From Erysipelotrichia bacterium (GTDB lineage Bacteria; Bacillota_I; Bacilli_A; Erysipelotrichales; Erysipelotrichaceae): 51,447 nucleotides of DNA. The stretch spans positions 1 to 51,447 of the forward strand of contig JAAZKG010000071.1 in assembly GCA_012799935.1 (NCBI GenBank), written 5' to 3'. Positions within the stretch are counted from its first letter, which is position 1, and each line of letters starts with the position of its first letter. The notes beneath the pieces are model-generated. The model did no database searches. It had not been told where the DNA came from and saw only the letters and a program-made list of their open reading frames with translations. The position numbers and the translations under genes are program-made. Below, in pieces: positions 15,896 to 24,452 of this stretch.

Positions 15896-17149
15896 ATGCA
15901 ACAACCTTTAGCTCTCAAATTAAGGCCAACAAAATTGGATGAAGTATTTGGCCAACAACATTTAATTGGCGAAAATATGCTGTTAAGACGTTGTGTTAAT
16001 CAGCAACACCTTTTTTCTATGATCTTTTTTGGTCCTCCTGGTTGTGGAAAAACTACTTTAGCATTAGCAATTGCTAATGAACTTAATCTTCCTTATCATT
16101 CGTTTAGTGCTGTTACTGGAAATAAAAAAGACCTGGTCGAAATATTTGAACACGCTAAACTTTCTAATGGACTAATAGTAATTATTGATGAAATTCACAG
16201 ATTAAATAAAGATAAACAAGATTTACTTTTGCCACATATTGAAACTGGATTAATTACAGTAATTGGAGCAACTACTTCTAATCCTTATTTTGCTATTAAT
16301 CCAGCTGTTAGAAGTCGTTGTCATTTACTAGAAGTAAAATCATTATCTTTAGAAGATGTTGAAAAAGCCATTGATTTTGCTTTAAAAAGTGAAAAGGGGT
16401 ATAAGGGAACTATAACTATTGATGATGATGCTAAAAAACTAATCGCTTATCACAGCAATGGTGATTTGAGATACGCTTACAATTTAATTGAAATTTGTGC
16501 CATGGGTTGTTTTAACAGCCATATTGATATTGAATTAGTCAAAAAATACTCTTCAATGGCTAATATGCATTACGACCATGATGAAGATGGTCATTATGAT
16601 GCTGTCAGTGCCTTTCAGAAATCAATTAGAGGCAGTGATGTTAATGCTGCTTTATTCTATTTATCTAGGTTGGCAATGGCTAATGATTTAGATTCTATTG
16701 AAAGAAGACTTTTAGTCATTGCTTATGAAGATATTGGTTTAGCTAATCCAGCAGCTTGTGCAAGAACTGTAAGCGCCCTTGATGCTGCTAGACGTATTGG
16801 TTTTCCTGAAGCCTTGATACCATTAGGAGTTGCTGTAATAGATTTGGCTTTATCGCCAAAAAGTAGAAGTGCAACAGATAGTGTTCATAATGCTTATGCA
16901 GTTGCAGAAAAATCGCCTTATGCTGTGCCAGTTTATCTTCGTTTAAATCCTGTTGGTTTAGCTCAAGAAGATAAATATGATTATGATGCTTACCATAATT
17001 TCCACAAAATACAATATCTGCCAGATGAAATCAAAGATATGGAGTTCTATATTCCAAATGCTGCTAGCAGTTATGAAAAAAACTTAGCTGACAACTATCA
17101 AGAACTAAAAAAATATTATCGCACTAATAAACTAAACACCTTAAAATAA
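15896..17149 (+). CDS. rarA: Replication-associated recombination ATPase RarA (MgsA)
   Basis: A 417-residue AAA+ ATPase related to the clamp-loader subunits. It has FFGPPGCGKTTLALAIA (Walker A, residues 43-59), VIIDEIHRLNKDKQD (Walker B) and TTSNPYFAINPAVRSRCHL (sensor 1/arginine finger). The C-terminal tetramerisation domain shows the family signature LDAARRIGFPEALIPLGVAVIDLALSPKS. RarA acts at stalled replication forks. AAGGAG precedes the ATG, and an extended -10 TGTTAAAAT (15869) provides a promoter. A terminator follows, facing the convergent ABC permease gene. Confidence 0.96.
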   Translation: MQQPLALKLRPTKLDEVFGQQHLIGENMLLRRCVNQQHLFSMIFFGPPGCGKTTLALAIANELNLPYHSFSAVTGNKKDLVEIFEHAKLSNGLIVIIDEIHRLNKDKQDLLLPHIETGLITVIGATTSNPYFAINPAVRSRCHLLEVKSLSLEDVEKAIDFALKSEKGYKGTITIDDDAKKLIAYHSNGDLRYAYNLIEICAMGCFNSHIDIELVKKYSSMANMHYDHDEDGHYDAVSAFQKSIRGSDVNAALFYLSRLAMANDLDSIERRLLVIAYEDIGLANPAACARTVSALDAARRIGFPEALIPLGVAVIDLALSPKSRSATDSVHNAYAVAEKSPYAVPVYLRLNPVGLAQEDKYDYDAYHNFHKIQYLPDEIKDMEFYIPNAASSYEKNLADNYQELKKYYRTNKLNTLK

Positions 17150-17171
17150 TCGTGATTTAACGATTATTTTT
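17144..17171. terminator. Bidirectional terminator between rarA and the ABC permease
   Basis: AAAATAATCGT pairs with ACGATTATTTT around a six-base loop. The stem starts in the last codons of rarA and ends in the last codons of the convergent permease gene, so it can serve both transcripts. Confidence 0.7.
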
Positions 17172-18300
17172 GTATTAACAAGTTTCTTTTATAACTATCC
17201 GATCCTTTTATTATTGTTGCTATTATCGCTATAACAACTAACATTAGTGCCAATATTGATTCAAATGTACTAATAGTGGAACTTATTATTTTTTGAGGAA
17301 TAAGTATCATTGAAAACAATGGTAAATAACACAAATAGCTAATTAGCTTACTTTTTATTAATTGTTCACTGAAAATCATTACCAAATAATATATTATCAA
17401 TAAACCAACATACAATAGTCCTTGAAATGAAGCCATTTGCTGTCCGTTAGTATATTTACTGGTTATTAATAAAATAATTAATTGAATTAATAATAAGTTA
17501 AAAATCATTAATAAAACTATTAACATTAATTTTTTTACTGTTAAATCCATGCTAACATCCGTGGCAGATACTATTGAAAATCTGCTTATGAAAGTTTGTA
17601 AACCTAGACATCTATCTTGAACAAATCTAATTAGATAACTTGCAAACAATTGACAAATTAATATCATCATTTGAATTATAAAGATAATATAAGAAACTAT
17701 TATTTTTTCTAATAGATGTCTTTCAGCATTCATATTAGTCAAAATAATATTTAATACTCCACTAGTCTTTTCAATTATTATTTCATTGCTAGAGGTGCAT
17801 CCATAATTAATAATCAAGAAAAAAGAGATTGCCAGCATTATCACCATGCTCCCATCAATTATTTCCTCACTTTTTACAACTATTTCAGGATTTATATTTA
17901 CATATTCATCAATAAAAGAACTTAGAAATTGATGTGATAACTTATACTTTTCAGTAATTACTTTTTTAATATCATTAGTAATTCTTTCTTTGACTGATTC
18001 ATTTAACTCATATTTAGTTATTATTTGCCATTCTTCATCTAAATGCAAGATAACTTCACTTTTTTTGTTTTCTTTATCTGAAATTTTATATCTAAGATGT
18101 TCATCGCTCAATTCAGTAAATAATTCACTATATTCAATTAAACTTGTATCAACTAATACCGTATTGATGATTGTTTCTTCTTTTAAAATATAATCAATAT
18201 GAAAACCACATAATATCATGACAAAAAGTAAAATATTAACTATTGTCGTTGTCTTGTTAATAAACCTTCTTCTTAAATCAAATTTTATTAATTCTTTCAT
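17164..18300 (-). CDS. ABC-2 type transporter permease
   Basis: A 378-residue membrane subunit. One transmembrane segment near residues 15-35 is followed by a soluble loop of about 130 residues (40-155) and then five hydrophobic segments, the layout of NatB/CcmB-like ABC-2 exporters. No signature for substrate is visible. It overlaps the ATPase gene by four bases (ATGA type), so the two are stoichiometrically coupled. Placement downstream of jag suggests read-through from the yidC operon is possible but hindered by the hairpin before the ATPase gene. Confidence 0.85.
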   Translation of the reverse strand: MKELIKFDLRRRFINKTTTIVNILLFVMILCGFHIDYILKEETIINTVLVDTSLIEYSELFTELSDEHLRYKISDKENKKSEVILHLDEEWQIITKYELNESVKERITNDIKKVITEKYKLSHQFLSSFIDEYVNINPEIVVKSEEIIDGSMVIMLAISFFLIINYGCTSSNEIIIEKTSGVLNIILTNMNAERHLLEKIIVSYIIFIIQMMILICQLFASYLIRFVQDRCLGLQTFISRFSIVSATDVSMDLTVKKLMLIVLLMIFNLLLIQLIILLITSKYTNGQQMASFQGLLYVGLLIIYYLVMIFSEQLIKSKLISYLCYLPLFSMILIPQKIISSTISTFESILALMLVVIAIIATIIKGSDSYKRNLLIQK

Positions 18301-19142
18301 AATTGTTTTATTTTATCCTCAATTGTTAACGGTCCATAATAAGTTATTGTCCTATTTTCTTGTGCTAGCTTTTCGACTATTTCTTGAGCTGCTCTTACAT
18401 TTTTAACGATATACCTTACTGATTCATCATTAATTAATTTTGAAATTATCTTTTCGTTATGTAATAACTCTTTATCTCTTACTTCTATTACTTTTTTTTC
18501 TTCTTTAATTAAATCCTCTTTTGTAACATCAATTTTTATCCTAGCTTTATCTAAATAAATATATCTATCACATATCTGATTAATGGGTTGATATATATGG
18601 GAAGAAATCAGTACTATTTTCTTTTTGTTTTTTAACTTTTTTATTTCTCTTAAAAAGATCTCAATATTTTCATAATCTAATCCTGTAAAAGGTTCGTCCA
18701 TAATAACGATTTTAGGGTTTTTTATCAAGCAAACTATTAATGTCAGTTTTTGTTGATTTCCTTTTGATAATGTATGAATCTTTTTGTCTTTATATTCATA
18801 TAATCCCATTTTATGTAACCATTTATCAATTTCCTCCTTCTCATTTTCTTTTTTATTTATTCCAGTTATCAATTTTAAATGTTGATAGACTGTACAGTCT
18901 TGATACAAGCTTCTCTGTTCTGGTAAATAACCCATTATCTTATGTTCAATTTTTCTGTTTTCAAACATTATCATTCCATTATCTTTTTCTAACAGATTAA
19001 GAATCATTTTGAAAAGCGTGGTTTTCCCACTTCCGTTATTACCCAATACTGATACTATCTTTCCTTCTTCTATGGCAAAACTAATATTTCTCAAAACTTC
19101 TTTTTCTTCATATTTCTTTGACAAGTTTGTTATTTTAAGCAT
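18297..19142 (-). CDS. ABC transporter ATP-binding protein
   Basis: A 281-residue ATPase. Walker A is GNNGSGKTTLF (residues 34-44), the signature is LSKGNQQKL, Walker B is PKIVIMDEPFTGLD and the H-loop is VLISSH. The signature replaces the common LSGGQ by LSKGN, which is normal in NatA-type exporters. It has a C-terminal extension of about 75 residues. The start ATG is preceded by AGAGGTG and seven T residues, and that ribosome site is part of the jag terminator stem. Partner of the permease directly downstream. Substrate is unknown. Confidence 0.93.
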   Translation of the reverse strand: MLKITNLSKKYEEKEVLRNISFAIEEGKIVSVLGNNGSGKTTLFKMILNLLEKDNGMIMFENRKIEHKIMGYLPEQRSLYQDCTVYQHLKLITGINKKENEKEEIDKWLHKMGLYEYKDKKIHTLSKGNQQKLTLIVCLIKNPKIVIMDEPFTGLDYENIEIFLREIKKLKNKKKIVLISSHIYQPINQICDRYIYLDKARIKIDVTKEDLIKEEKKVIEVRDKELLHNEKIISKLINDESVRYIVKNVRAAQEIVEKLAQENRTITYYGPLTIEDKIKQL

Positions 19143-19181
19143 AAAAAAACACCTCTACTTATTTATTGTAAGCAAAGGTGT
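19143..19181 (-). terminator. Terminator hairpin of the jag transcript that contains the next gene's ribosome site
   Basis: On the minus strand the arms 19181-19169 and 19161-19149 pair over 13 positions with two mismatches and a seven-base loop, followed by seven T residues (19149-19143). It ends rpmH-rnpA-yidC-jag. The AGAGGTG ribosome site of the ABC ATPase (19156-19150) lies in the 3' arm, and its ATG follows the T run at once. Confidence 0.65.
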
Positions 19182-19187
19182 AATTTC

Positions 19188-19808
19188 CTAATTTACTTTT
19201 TTAGAATCGTAGATAATTTTAAGTCTGCGATTGTTTCCTTCTCCTTCTGATTCTGTTTTAATATTTGAGAAGGTTGATAAGTGTTGATGAATTATTTTTC
19301 TTTCATCATTGCTCATTTGACCAAGTCTGGCAGCTACTTTTGTTTTTTGAACTGTTTTAGCAATTCTTCCAACCATTGCTTTTAACTTCTCATAACGCTC
19401 TTCTTTATAGTTATTTACATCAATCAATAAGTTAATATGTTTTTTAAAATTAGAGCTTGCAGCCCCTTTTACAACGTTGGTAATAGCTTGTAATGTTTGA
19501 CCTGCTTTTCCAATGATTACAGCATTATTATCAGCATTCAGTTTTACATCAAATCCATCCTCGTTTGATTCAACTATTATTTCGCAGCCCATATTAATAT
19601 TATCGAAATATTCTTTGATATAATTGAAAATAAAGTCTTCAATGTCTTTAGTGCAATAAGCTTCAATTATTGCCTTAGCTCCCAATCCAAATAAGCCTCC
19701 TGGTTTTTCCTCAACAACAAAATAATTTAGTTCTTCTTTTGTTACTTGTTTATCCTCACAAGCTAATTCCATGGCTTCTTCGACAGTTTTTGCTTCATAT
19801 CTATTCAT
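19188..19808 (-). CDS. jag: RNA-binding protein Jag (KhpB / SpoIIIJ-associated)
   Basis: A 206-residue three-domain protein. The Jag_N domain (MNRYEAKTVEEAMELA, with VVEEKPGGLFGLGAKAIIEAY) is followed by a KH domain with the GKxGxTL loop (VIIGKAGQTLQAITNVV) and a C-terminal R3H domain (RLGQMSNDERKIIHQHLS). KhpB binds RNA and influences cell elongation and division in Bacilli. The first codons overlap the last bases of yidC by eight. The order rpmH-rnpA-yidC-jag is the classic origin-proximal set; mnmE and mnmG, often next, are absent here. Confidence 0.95.
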   Translation of the reverse strand: MNRYEAKTVEEAMELACEDKQVTKEELNYFVVEEKPGGLFGLGAKAIIEAYCTKDIEDFIFNYIKEYFDNINMGCEIIVESNEDGFDVKLNADNNAVIIGKAGQTLQAITNVVKGAASSNFKKHINLLIDVNNYKEERYEKLKAMVGRIAKTVQKTKVAARLGQMSNDERKIIHQHLSTFSNIKTESEGEGNNRRLKIIYDSKKVN

Positions 19809-20688
19809 TGTTAATGTACCTCATTTGAATGTATAAAGTCTTGACAATGTTAGCTAATGAGCTAACTAACCAATATACTGTCATGGCTGCTGGCCAATTT
19901 AAACCTAATAAAACTACCATAGCAACCATACTATATACCATCATATTGTTATTTGGTGCTTGTTGTCCTTCATCTTTATAAGCACGATAATTTTTAGCTT
20001 CTTTCTTTTTCTTTTCAGCTAACAGTTGTGGGATTTTAGTTGATAGCAATTGGCTTACTGCCATTAATACAAATAATACAGCAATTGGCCAACCAGTAGT
20101 CAAGTCTTTAAATGCTGCTGATGGTTTAATTGATAAAGGGATACCTAAAAAAGAACCATTACATACAACATCTGCTCTTTGAACAGCATAAAACATTGAA
20201 ATCATAATTGGAATTTGCAGCATTGGAGTTACCAAAGATCCTAGTGGATTAACACCATGTTTAGCATATAGAGCCTGCATTTCTTGAGCTTGCATCATTT
20301 TAGCATTTTCATCATCTCTTCCCTCATATTTAACTTGAATTTTATTTAATTCAGGTTGAAGCATTTGAATTTTTTGAGATGATATAGTAGATTTAACTGT
20401 AAAACTTAAAGTAATAACATTAAATAAAATTGTTGTAATAACAATCCCTAAAAAACTACTATTTAATTTTGTACCTATAAAGTTAACACATTGAGCTAAT
20501 GGATAAACAAAGATGGCGGTAAAAAAGCTTTCATCTAGCATTGCTTTCCATGGCGTAGATAAATAAATTATCTTTTCTGGTAAAGTTACGCCGCTTTGAT
20601 CCGTATTTCTTTGACATCCAGCAAGAACAGCTATCATAACTAATAAAATTATGATTAGTGTCTTCTTGTTAGAAATAAATTTTTTCAT
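19801..20688 (-). CDS. yidC: Membrane protein insertase YidC/SpoIIIJ (lipoprotein)
   Basis: A 295-residue Oxa1/YidC-family insertase that places proteins in the membrane with or without Sec. The N-terminus MKKFISNKKTLIIILLVMIA...LAGCQRN is a lipoprotein signal peptide with the lipobox LAGC, the usual form in Bacillota. Five transmembrane segments follow, with the positively charged cytoplasmic loop (EKKKKEAKNYRAYKD) and the conserved Arg-free groove regions. The KFxNxI-type first segment (VYPLAQCVNFIGTKL) is recognisable. Its partner jag overlaps its end. Identity is firm; whether a second copy exists elsewhere cannot be seen. Confidence 0.95.
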   Translation of the reverse strand: MKKFISNKKTLIIILLVMIAVLAGCQRNTDQSGVTLPEKIIYLSTPWKAMLDESFFTAIFVYPLAQCVNFIGTKLNSSFLGIVITTILFNVITLSFTVKSTISSQKIQMLQPELNKIQVKYEGRDDENAKMMQAQEMQALYAKHGVNPLGSLVTPMLQIPIMISMFYAVQRADVVCNGSFLGIPLSIKPSAAFKDLTTGWPIAVLFVLMAVSQLLSTKIPQLLAEKKKKEAKNYRAYKDEGQQAPNNNMMVYSMVAMVVLLGLNWPAAMTVYWLVSSLANIVKTLYIQMRYINNE

Positions 20689-20718
20689 TATTCAATTTCT
20701 CCTTCATTCAGATTGCCA

Positions 20719-21048
20719 TTATCTATTATAAACTGAATTATATAGTCGTGACAAATCATTTTTGTTTTTTTGGTAATCAAACTTTAAATAATTAGTCCTA
20801 ACAATGAAAATATAGTCATATCCAGTTTTAAAATTGCATGACTGTTGTACCATCATTCTTACTTGTCTTTTTACCTTGTTTCTTATAACTGCATTACCAA
20901 TTTTTTTACCTACAGAAATCCCAATTCGATCACGTTCTTTTTCAGTTGGATAATAGCACATAACAAAACTGTGACTTGTTTTACACTTGCCACAAGTAAT
21001 GATTTTTTGGAATTCTTCATTAGTTTTAACTCTTAATTCTTTTTTCAT
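20719..21048 (-). CDS. rnpA: Ribonuclease P protein component
   Basis: A 109-residue basic protein that assists the RNase P RNA in maturing tRNA 5' ends. The diagnostic RNR motif is GKKIGNAVIRNKVKRQVR (residues 47-64), and the N-terminus KKELRVKTNEEFQKI matches the family. There is no clear ribosome site in the 12 bases upstream (ACCTGTTGAACT), so expression is probably low and may depend on coupling with rpmH. A hairpin with seven T residues stands between rpmH and this gene. Confidence 0.94.
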   Translation of the reverse strand: MKKELRVKTNEEFQKIITCGKCKTSHSFVMCYYPTEKERDRIGISVGKKIGNAVIRNKVKRQVRMMVQQSCNFKTGYDYIFIVRTNYLKFDYQKNKNDLSRLYNSVYNR

Positions 21049-21060
21049 AGTTCAACAGGT

Positions 21061-21083
21061 AAAAAAAGTTGCCAACGACAACT
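21061..21083 (-). terminator. Partial terminator between rpmH and rnpA
   Basis: On the minus strand AGTTGTC (21083-21077), loop GTT and GGCAACT (21073-21067) make a perfect seven-base stem counting one G-T pair, followed at once by a seven-T run (21067-21061). It lies five bases after the rpmH stop. Such a site would let the abundant L34 message end here while some polymerases continue into rnpA. Confidence 0.6.
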
Positions 21084-21087
21084 CTCT

Positions 21088-21222
21088 TTATTCAGATATT
21101 ACTTTTCTGCCTTTCGCACGCTTTCTTGCTAAGATTCTACGTCCACCTACAGTCTTCATACGTGCTCTAAAGCCTACGAGTCTTGAACGTTTTCTTTTGC
21201 TCGGTTGATAAGTTCTTTTCAT
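21088..21222 (-). CDS. rpmH: 50S ribosomal protein L34
   Basis: A 44-residue protein, too short for most ORF lists: [14 protein letters not shown] at the start, [21 protein letters not shown] in the middle and KVISE at the end. The sequence is standard L34, including the conserved F-R-x-R-M-x-T-x-x-G-R block. GGGAGGTG lies just upstream of the ATG. Together with rnpA it marks the origin-proximal set, although about 8 kb of other genes separates it from dnaA. Confidence 0.97.
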   Translation of the reverse strand: MKRTYQPSKRKRSRLVGFRARMKTVGGRRILARKRAKGRKVISE

Positions 21223-21270
21223 TTTAGACACCTCCCGAAAATTAATACATAATAGAGCAATTGCTTTATC

Positions 21271-21299
21271 ATAATACTAAAATTTATCCCCTAAGTCAA
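21271..21299 (-). promoter_or_regulatory. Sigma-A type promoter for rpmH
   Basis: Read on the minus strand, TTGACT (21299-21294) and TATTAT (21276-21271) are 17 bp apart. The -35 box overlaps the last codons of the prepilin peptidase gene, so rpmH transcription starts about 50 bp before its ATG with its own strong promoter. Confidence 0.7.
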
Positions 21300-22025
21300 C
21301 CAAATTGTCAAGCAAATTAGTAAGTGTTTTTCAAAACTCTTATACAACAAAAATGCTAGATAGACAAACGGAACCAAGGCTATTTCTTCTTTTTTATTTT
21401 TTTCTTTTATTAATTTATACAGCGCAAAACCACCAGCAAGTACAATTGTTAGTAAATATACTATTATAATTCCTTCTGTTTTAGCTATTAATCCTAAAAT
21501 AAAAAATAGTTTTATATCTGCTCCACCAATAGATTTTGTAATTAAAGCTATTATTAATAAAGGTAAACTAATAATTATCATTCCAATATAGTTGTTGATA
21601 CTCCACTTTTCTGTAGAAACAATAATTGTCGCAACTATTAATAATATTAATTGATAACTATCTTTTATTTCTTTTATTTCAATATCTACTAAAGACATAA
21701 ATAGCAATAGATTTAATATTATAAAATATAAGAATTTAATTTCTATACTTCCAGTTATACTATCGCATACTACTGTATTTGTTCCTCCTAAAAGCTCAGC
21801 AACTAAATATCTTTTAGCAATTTTATTTTTACAATATGTACACTTACCTTGTTTTAAAAAATAACTAACAATTGGAATCATATCTAAAAAAGAAAGTTGA
21901 TGCTCACAAACAGGACAACAAGAACGCTCAAATATAAAATCCTTTCTTCTAACAATTCTATAAGCTGAAGCATTAATAAAACTTCCAAATATTGCGCCAA
22001 TAAAAAAGACAAATATCGTTTCCAT
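21291..22025 (-). CDS. Prepilin peptidase (A24 family)
   Basis: A 244-residue membrane aspartic protease that trims and often N-methylates prepilin-like proteins. The N-terminal part has GSFINASAYRIVRRKDF and two CxxC pairs (CPVCEH and CTYCKN), the usual cytoplasmic zinc loop. Catalytic aspartates are expected in SLVDIEIKEIKD (first) and GGADIKLFFILGLI (second); both are present, with GGAD in place of the common GGGD. About seven transmembrane segments are visible. No pilin or com genes lie nearby, so its substrate is encoded elsewhere. The ATG lacks an obvious strong ribosome site. Confidence 0.88.
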   Translation of the reverse strand: METIFVFFIGAIFGSFINASAYRIVRRKDFIFERSCCPVCEHQLSFLDMIPIVSYFLKQGKCTYCKNKIAKRYLVAELLGGTNTVVCDSITGSIEIKFLYFIILNLLLFMSLVDIEIKEIKDSYQLILLIVATIIVSTEKWSINNYIGMIIISLPLLIIALITKSIGGADIKLFFILGLIAKTEGIIIVYLLTIVLAGGFALYKLIKEKNKKEEIALVPFVYLAFLLYKSFEKHLLICLTIWLT

Positions 22026-22047
22026 AATCTATATTTGTCTGTACTTT

Positions 22048-23226
22048 TTATTTTTCCTTCTTTTCTAAATAATCAATTATTACATTAGCTGTTATATCAC
22101 CACTTACATTTAAGGTCGTATATAACATGTCTAATATTTTATAAATTCCACTATAGAAACCAATGAAATCTAAGGGTATTCCTAGAAGTTGTAAATAAGT
22201 TGCTCCTATTACCACTCCACCATTTGGAATGCCTGGAGCCGACATATTTATTAACAGCGAAGCTACAATCATGATGATATAAGTTGTTAGTGTAACTTCA
22301 ATTCCAAATAAACTGCTACAAAATAAACCAAGTAAGGCAAACGATACTGCCCCTCCACACATATGAATTGTACAACCTAAAGGAACAACAATATCTGTTA
22401 TTTCTCTATCAATATTTAACTCTTCCTTACATAGTCTCATTGTTGTTGGCAATGTGGCTGCTGATGAGCAAGTTGTGATAGTTATAATCCATATCTTATA
22501 AATCCTTTTAACAAAAAAAATTGGATTCATTTTGGCAAAAATCCAAACTGGCAAAATCATCACCACAATCATTGTAATAAATCCTGCTAAATATGCGGTC
22601 AAAATATATTTAACTCCTACCGCAAAAACGATTGAACCATATTTAGCGACAGTATTAGACATTAGTGAGAAAACTGCTAATGGGGTTAAATACATAATAT
22701 ATTCCAAAATTTTAAAAAGGATATTTTTAAAACTCTTAATAACATCTATAACAACATCTCCCTTTTCAACTTTAGTAGCACAAAATCCTACTAGATAGGC
22801 AAAGAGAATAATGGCAAATAACTGATTTGTTTGAAACATACTAATAACATTGGTAGGAAATAGGTTGATGATGATTTCTTTAATACTTAAATTTCCTAAA
22901 GCGCCTTCATAACTAGATAAGTCAAAAGCAAATCCTTTAGCTGGATTAATTAATACAACAATAATTGAAGTTAAAAAGAAGGTTGCTAAAAACATTAGCG
23001 TAAATATTATTACTGATTTAATTATTAGTTTTCCTCTTTTCTTGGAAGAATCATAAATTGTTTCTGCAATACTAGTAAAAACTATTGGTCCAATCATAAA
23101 TTTCAATAAATTAATATAGATTGTACCAATAAAATCTACTGCTGTTACTTGTTCTTTAAATACTAGTCCACTTACTATCGCTAGCAGTAATGCTATTATT
23201 GTTAGAAAACTAATTTTTTTCTTCAT
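22048..23226 (-). CDS. Dicarboxylate/amino acid:cation symporter (DAACS family)
   Basis: A 392-residue transporter of the GltP/GltT fold. Family motifs are visible: the serine-rich re-entrant loop TTCSSAATLPTTM (near residue 255), PLGCTIHMCGGAVSFALLG and the second hairpin ISAPGIP-like stretch MSAPGIPNGGV. It would import glutamate, aspartate, serine or dicarboxylates with Na+ or H+; the substrate cannot be fixed. Its start overlaps the end of dapL by 17 bases, so the two are coupled. Confidence 0.92.
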   Translation of the reverse strand: MKKKISFLTIIALLLAIVSGLVFKEQVTAVDFIGTIYINLLKFMIGPIVFTSIAETIYDSSKKRGKLIIKSVIIFTLMFLATFFLTSIIVVLINPAKGFAFDLSSYEGALGNLSIKEIIINLFPTNVISMFQTNQLFAIILFAYLVGFCATKVEKGDVVIDVIKSFKNILFKILEYIMYLTPLAVFSLMSNTVAKYGSIVFAVGVKYILTAYLAGFITMIVVMILPVWIFAKMNPIFFVKRIYKIWIITITTCSSAATLPTTMRLCKEELNIDREITDIVVPLGCTIHMCGGAVSFALLGLFCSSLFGIEVTLTTYIIMIVASLLINMSAPGIPNGGVVIGATYLQLLGIPLDFIGFYSGIYKILDMLYTTLNVSGDITANVIIDYLEKKEK

Positions 23227-24373
23227 CTTTCAATATCCTTTCGATGCATTTTATACCATCTTCTCTTTTTCCTAATGCTGATATTCTAATGTAGTTATCA
23301 CCAGCAAGTCCAAATACGATACCAGGAATTACTATAATATTAAGTTCTTTTAAAAAATAATCAAACATCTGCCAACTTGTTTTCTGATTTTTTGATTTTA
23401 CCCACATAAATGGGGCATCTTTTCCGCCAACAACCTCATATCCTGCTTTTTCAAAGCCTTCTCTTAAAATTTTGGCATTTTCTAAATAATAGTCGATATT
23501 TTCTTTAATTAGTTTTTGTGACTGTGGTAAATATACTGCTTCAGCAGCTTTTTGAGCTATATAACTAGCTCCGTTAAATCTATTCATCGTTCTTCTTTTC
23601 CAAATAACATTTATATCCTTATAGATTTGATTGGGAATAACATAATATGAACATCTTAGTCCAGTAAAAGAGGCTGTCTTGGAAAAACTTCTAAGCTCTA
23701 TAGCGCATTTTTTTGCTTCTTCAATCTCATAAATGCTCTTTGGAACTTCCTTACTTCTGACAAAACCTTGGTAGACATTATCAAAAATAATAACAGCTTC
23801 ATTTTTCAAAGCATAATCAACCCACTTTTCTAAGTCTTTTTTATTGTAGGCATTACCAATAGGATTATTTGGTGAACAGATATAGACAATATCATATTTT
23901 TTGTTGGGAATTTCCATCACAAAGTTTTCATCAAGAGTTGTATATTCAACTTTTCTGTTTAATGCTGCTGCTCCATCACGATATATCGGATAGGTTGGAT
24001 TAGCTAAAAGGATGGTGCTACTATTATCAAACAATTCTAAAATACTTGTTGAATCTGTTTTTGTTCCGTCTGATACATATATTTCATCTTTAGTAAAACC
24101 ATATTGTTGATATTCATTTTCAAGTATTGCTTCTCTTAAAAAGTCATAACCATAATAACCACCATAACCTTTGAAAGTATCCATGCTAGATAAATCATCT
24201 ACTGCCTTATGCATTGCTTCAATAACTGGTTCTACTATCGGCTTAGAAACGTCTCCTATTCCTAGCGAAATGATTTCTGCATTTGGATTTTCATATTTAA
24301 AAGCCTTTACTTTTTCTGTCACATTAGCATAAACGTCTTTAGTTTCCATTTGTAGTAAATCTTTATTAAGCAT
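23210..24373 (-). CDS. dapL: LL-diaminopimelate aminotransferase
   Basis: A 387-residue PLP enzyme that converts tetrahydrodipicolinate directly to LL-diaminopimelate, a shortcut in lysine and murein synthesis. Family features include ISLGIGDVSKPIVEPV at residues 35-50, MDTFKGYGGYYGYDFLREAI, ICSPNNPIGNAYNKKDLEKWVDYA and the PLP lysine in LRSFSKTASFTGLRCSYYVIP. This pattern separates DapL from general class I aminotransferases. It is the first gene of a pair with the symporter. The start region carries AAGGTG just upstream of the ATG. Confidence 0.93.
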   Translation of the reverse strand: MLNKDLLQMETKDVYANVTEKVKAFKYENPNAEIISLGIGDVSKPIVEPVIEAMHKAVDDLSSMDTFKGYGGYYGYDFLREAILENEYQQYGFTKDEIYVSDGTKTDSTSILELFDNSSTILLANPTYPIYRDGAAALNRKVEYTTLDENFVMEIPNKKYDIVYICSPNNPIGNAYNKKDLEKWVDYALKNEAVIIFDNVYQGFVRSKEVPKSIYEIEEAKKCAIELRSFSKTASFTGLRCSYYVIPNQIYKDINVIWKRRTMNRFNGASYIAQKAAEAVYLPQSQKLIKENIDYYLENAKILREGFEKAGYEVVGGKDAPFMWVKSKNQKTSWQMFDYFLKELNIIVIPGIVFGLAGDNYIRISALGKREDGIKCIERILKDEEKN

Positions 24374-24374
24374 T

Positions 24375-24405
24375 TTGACACCTTCTTTCTTTTTTATTAT
24401 ATACT
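24375..24405 (+). promoter_or_regulatory. Possible promoter for yggS
   Basis: TTGACA (24375-24380) is followed by TATATA 17 bp downstream (24398-24403), overlapping TATACT (24400-24405). The -35 is perfect but lies next to the dapL start on the other strand, so it coincides with the dapL ribosome-site region read in reverse. Confidence 0.45.
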
Positions 24406-24452
24406 AAATTAGAGAAAGTAGTATTTCTTTGTTATTTAGGAAGTGAGCAATT

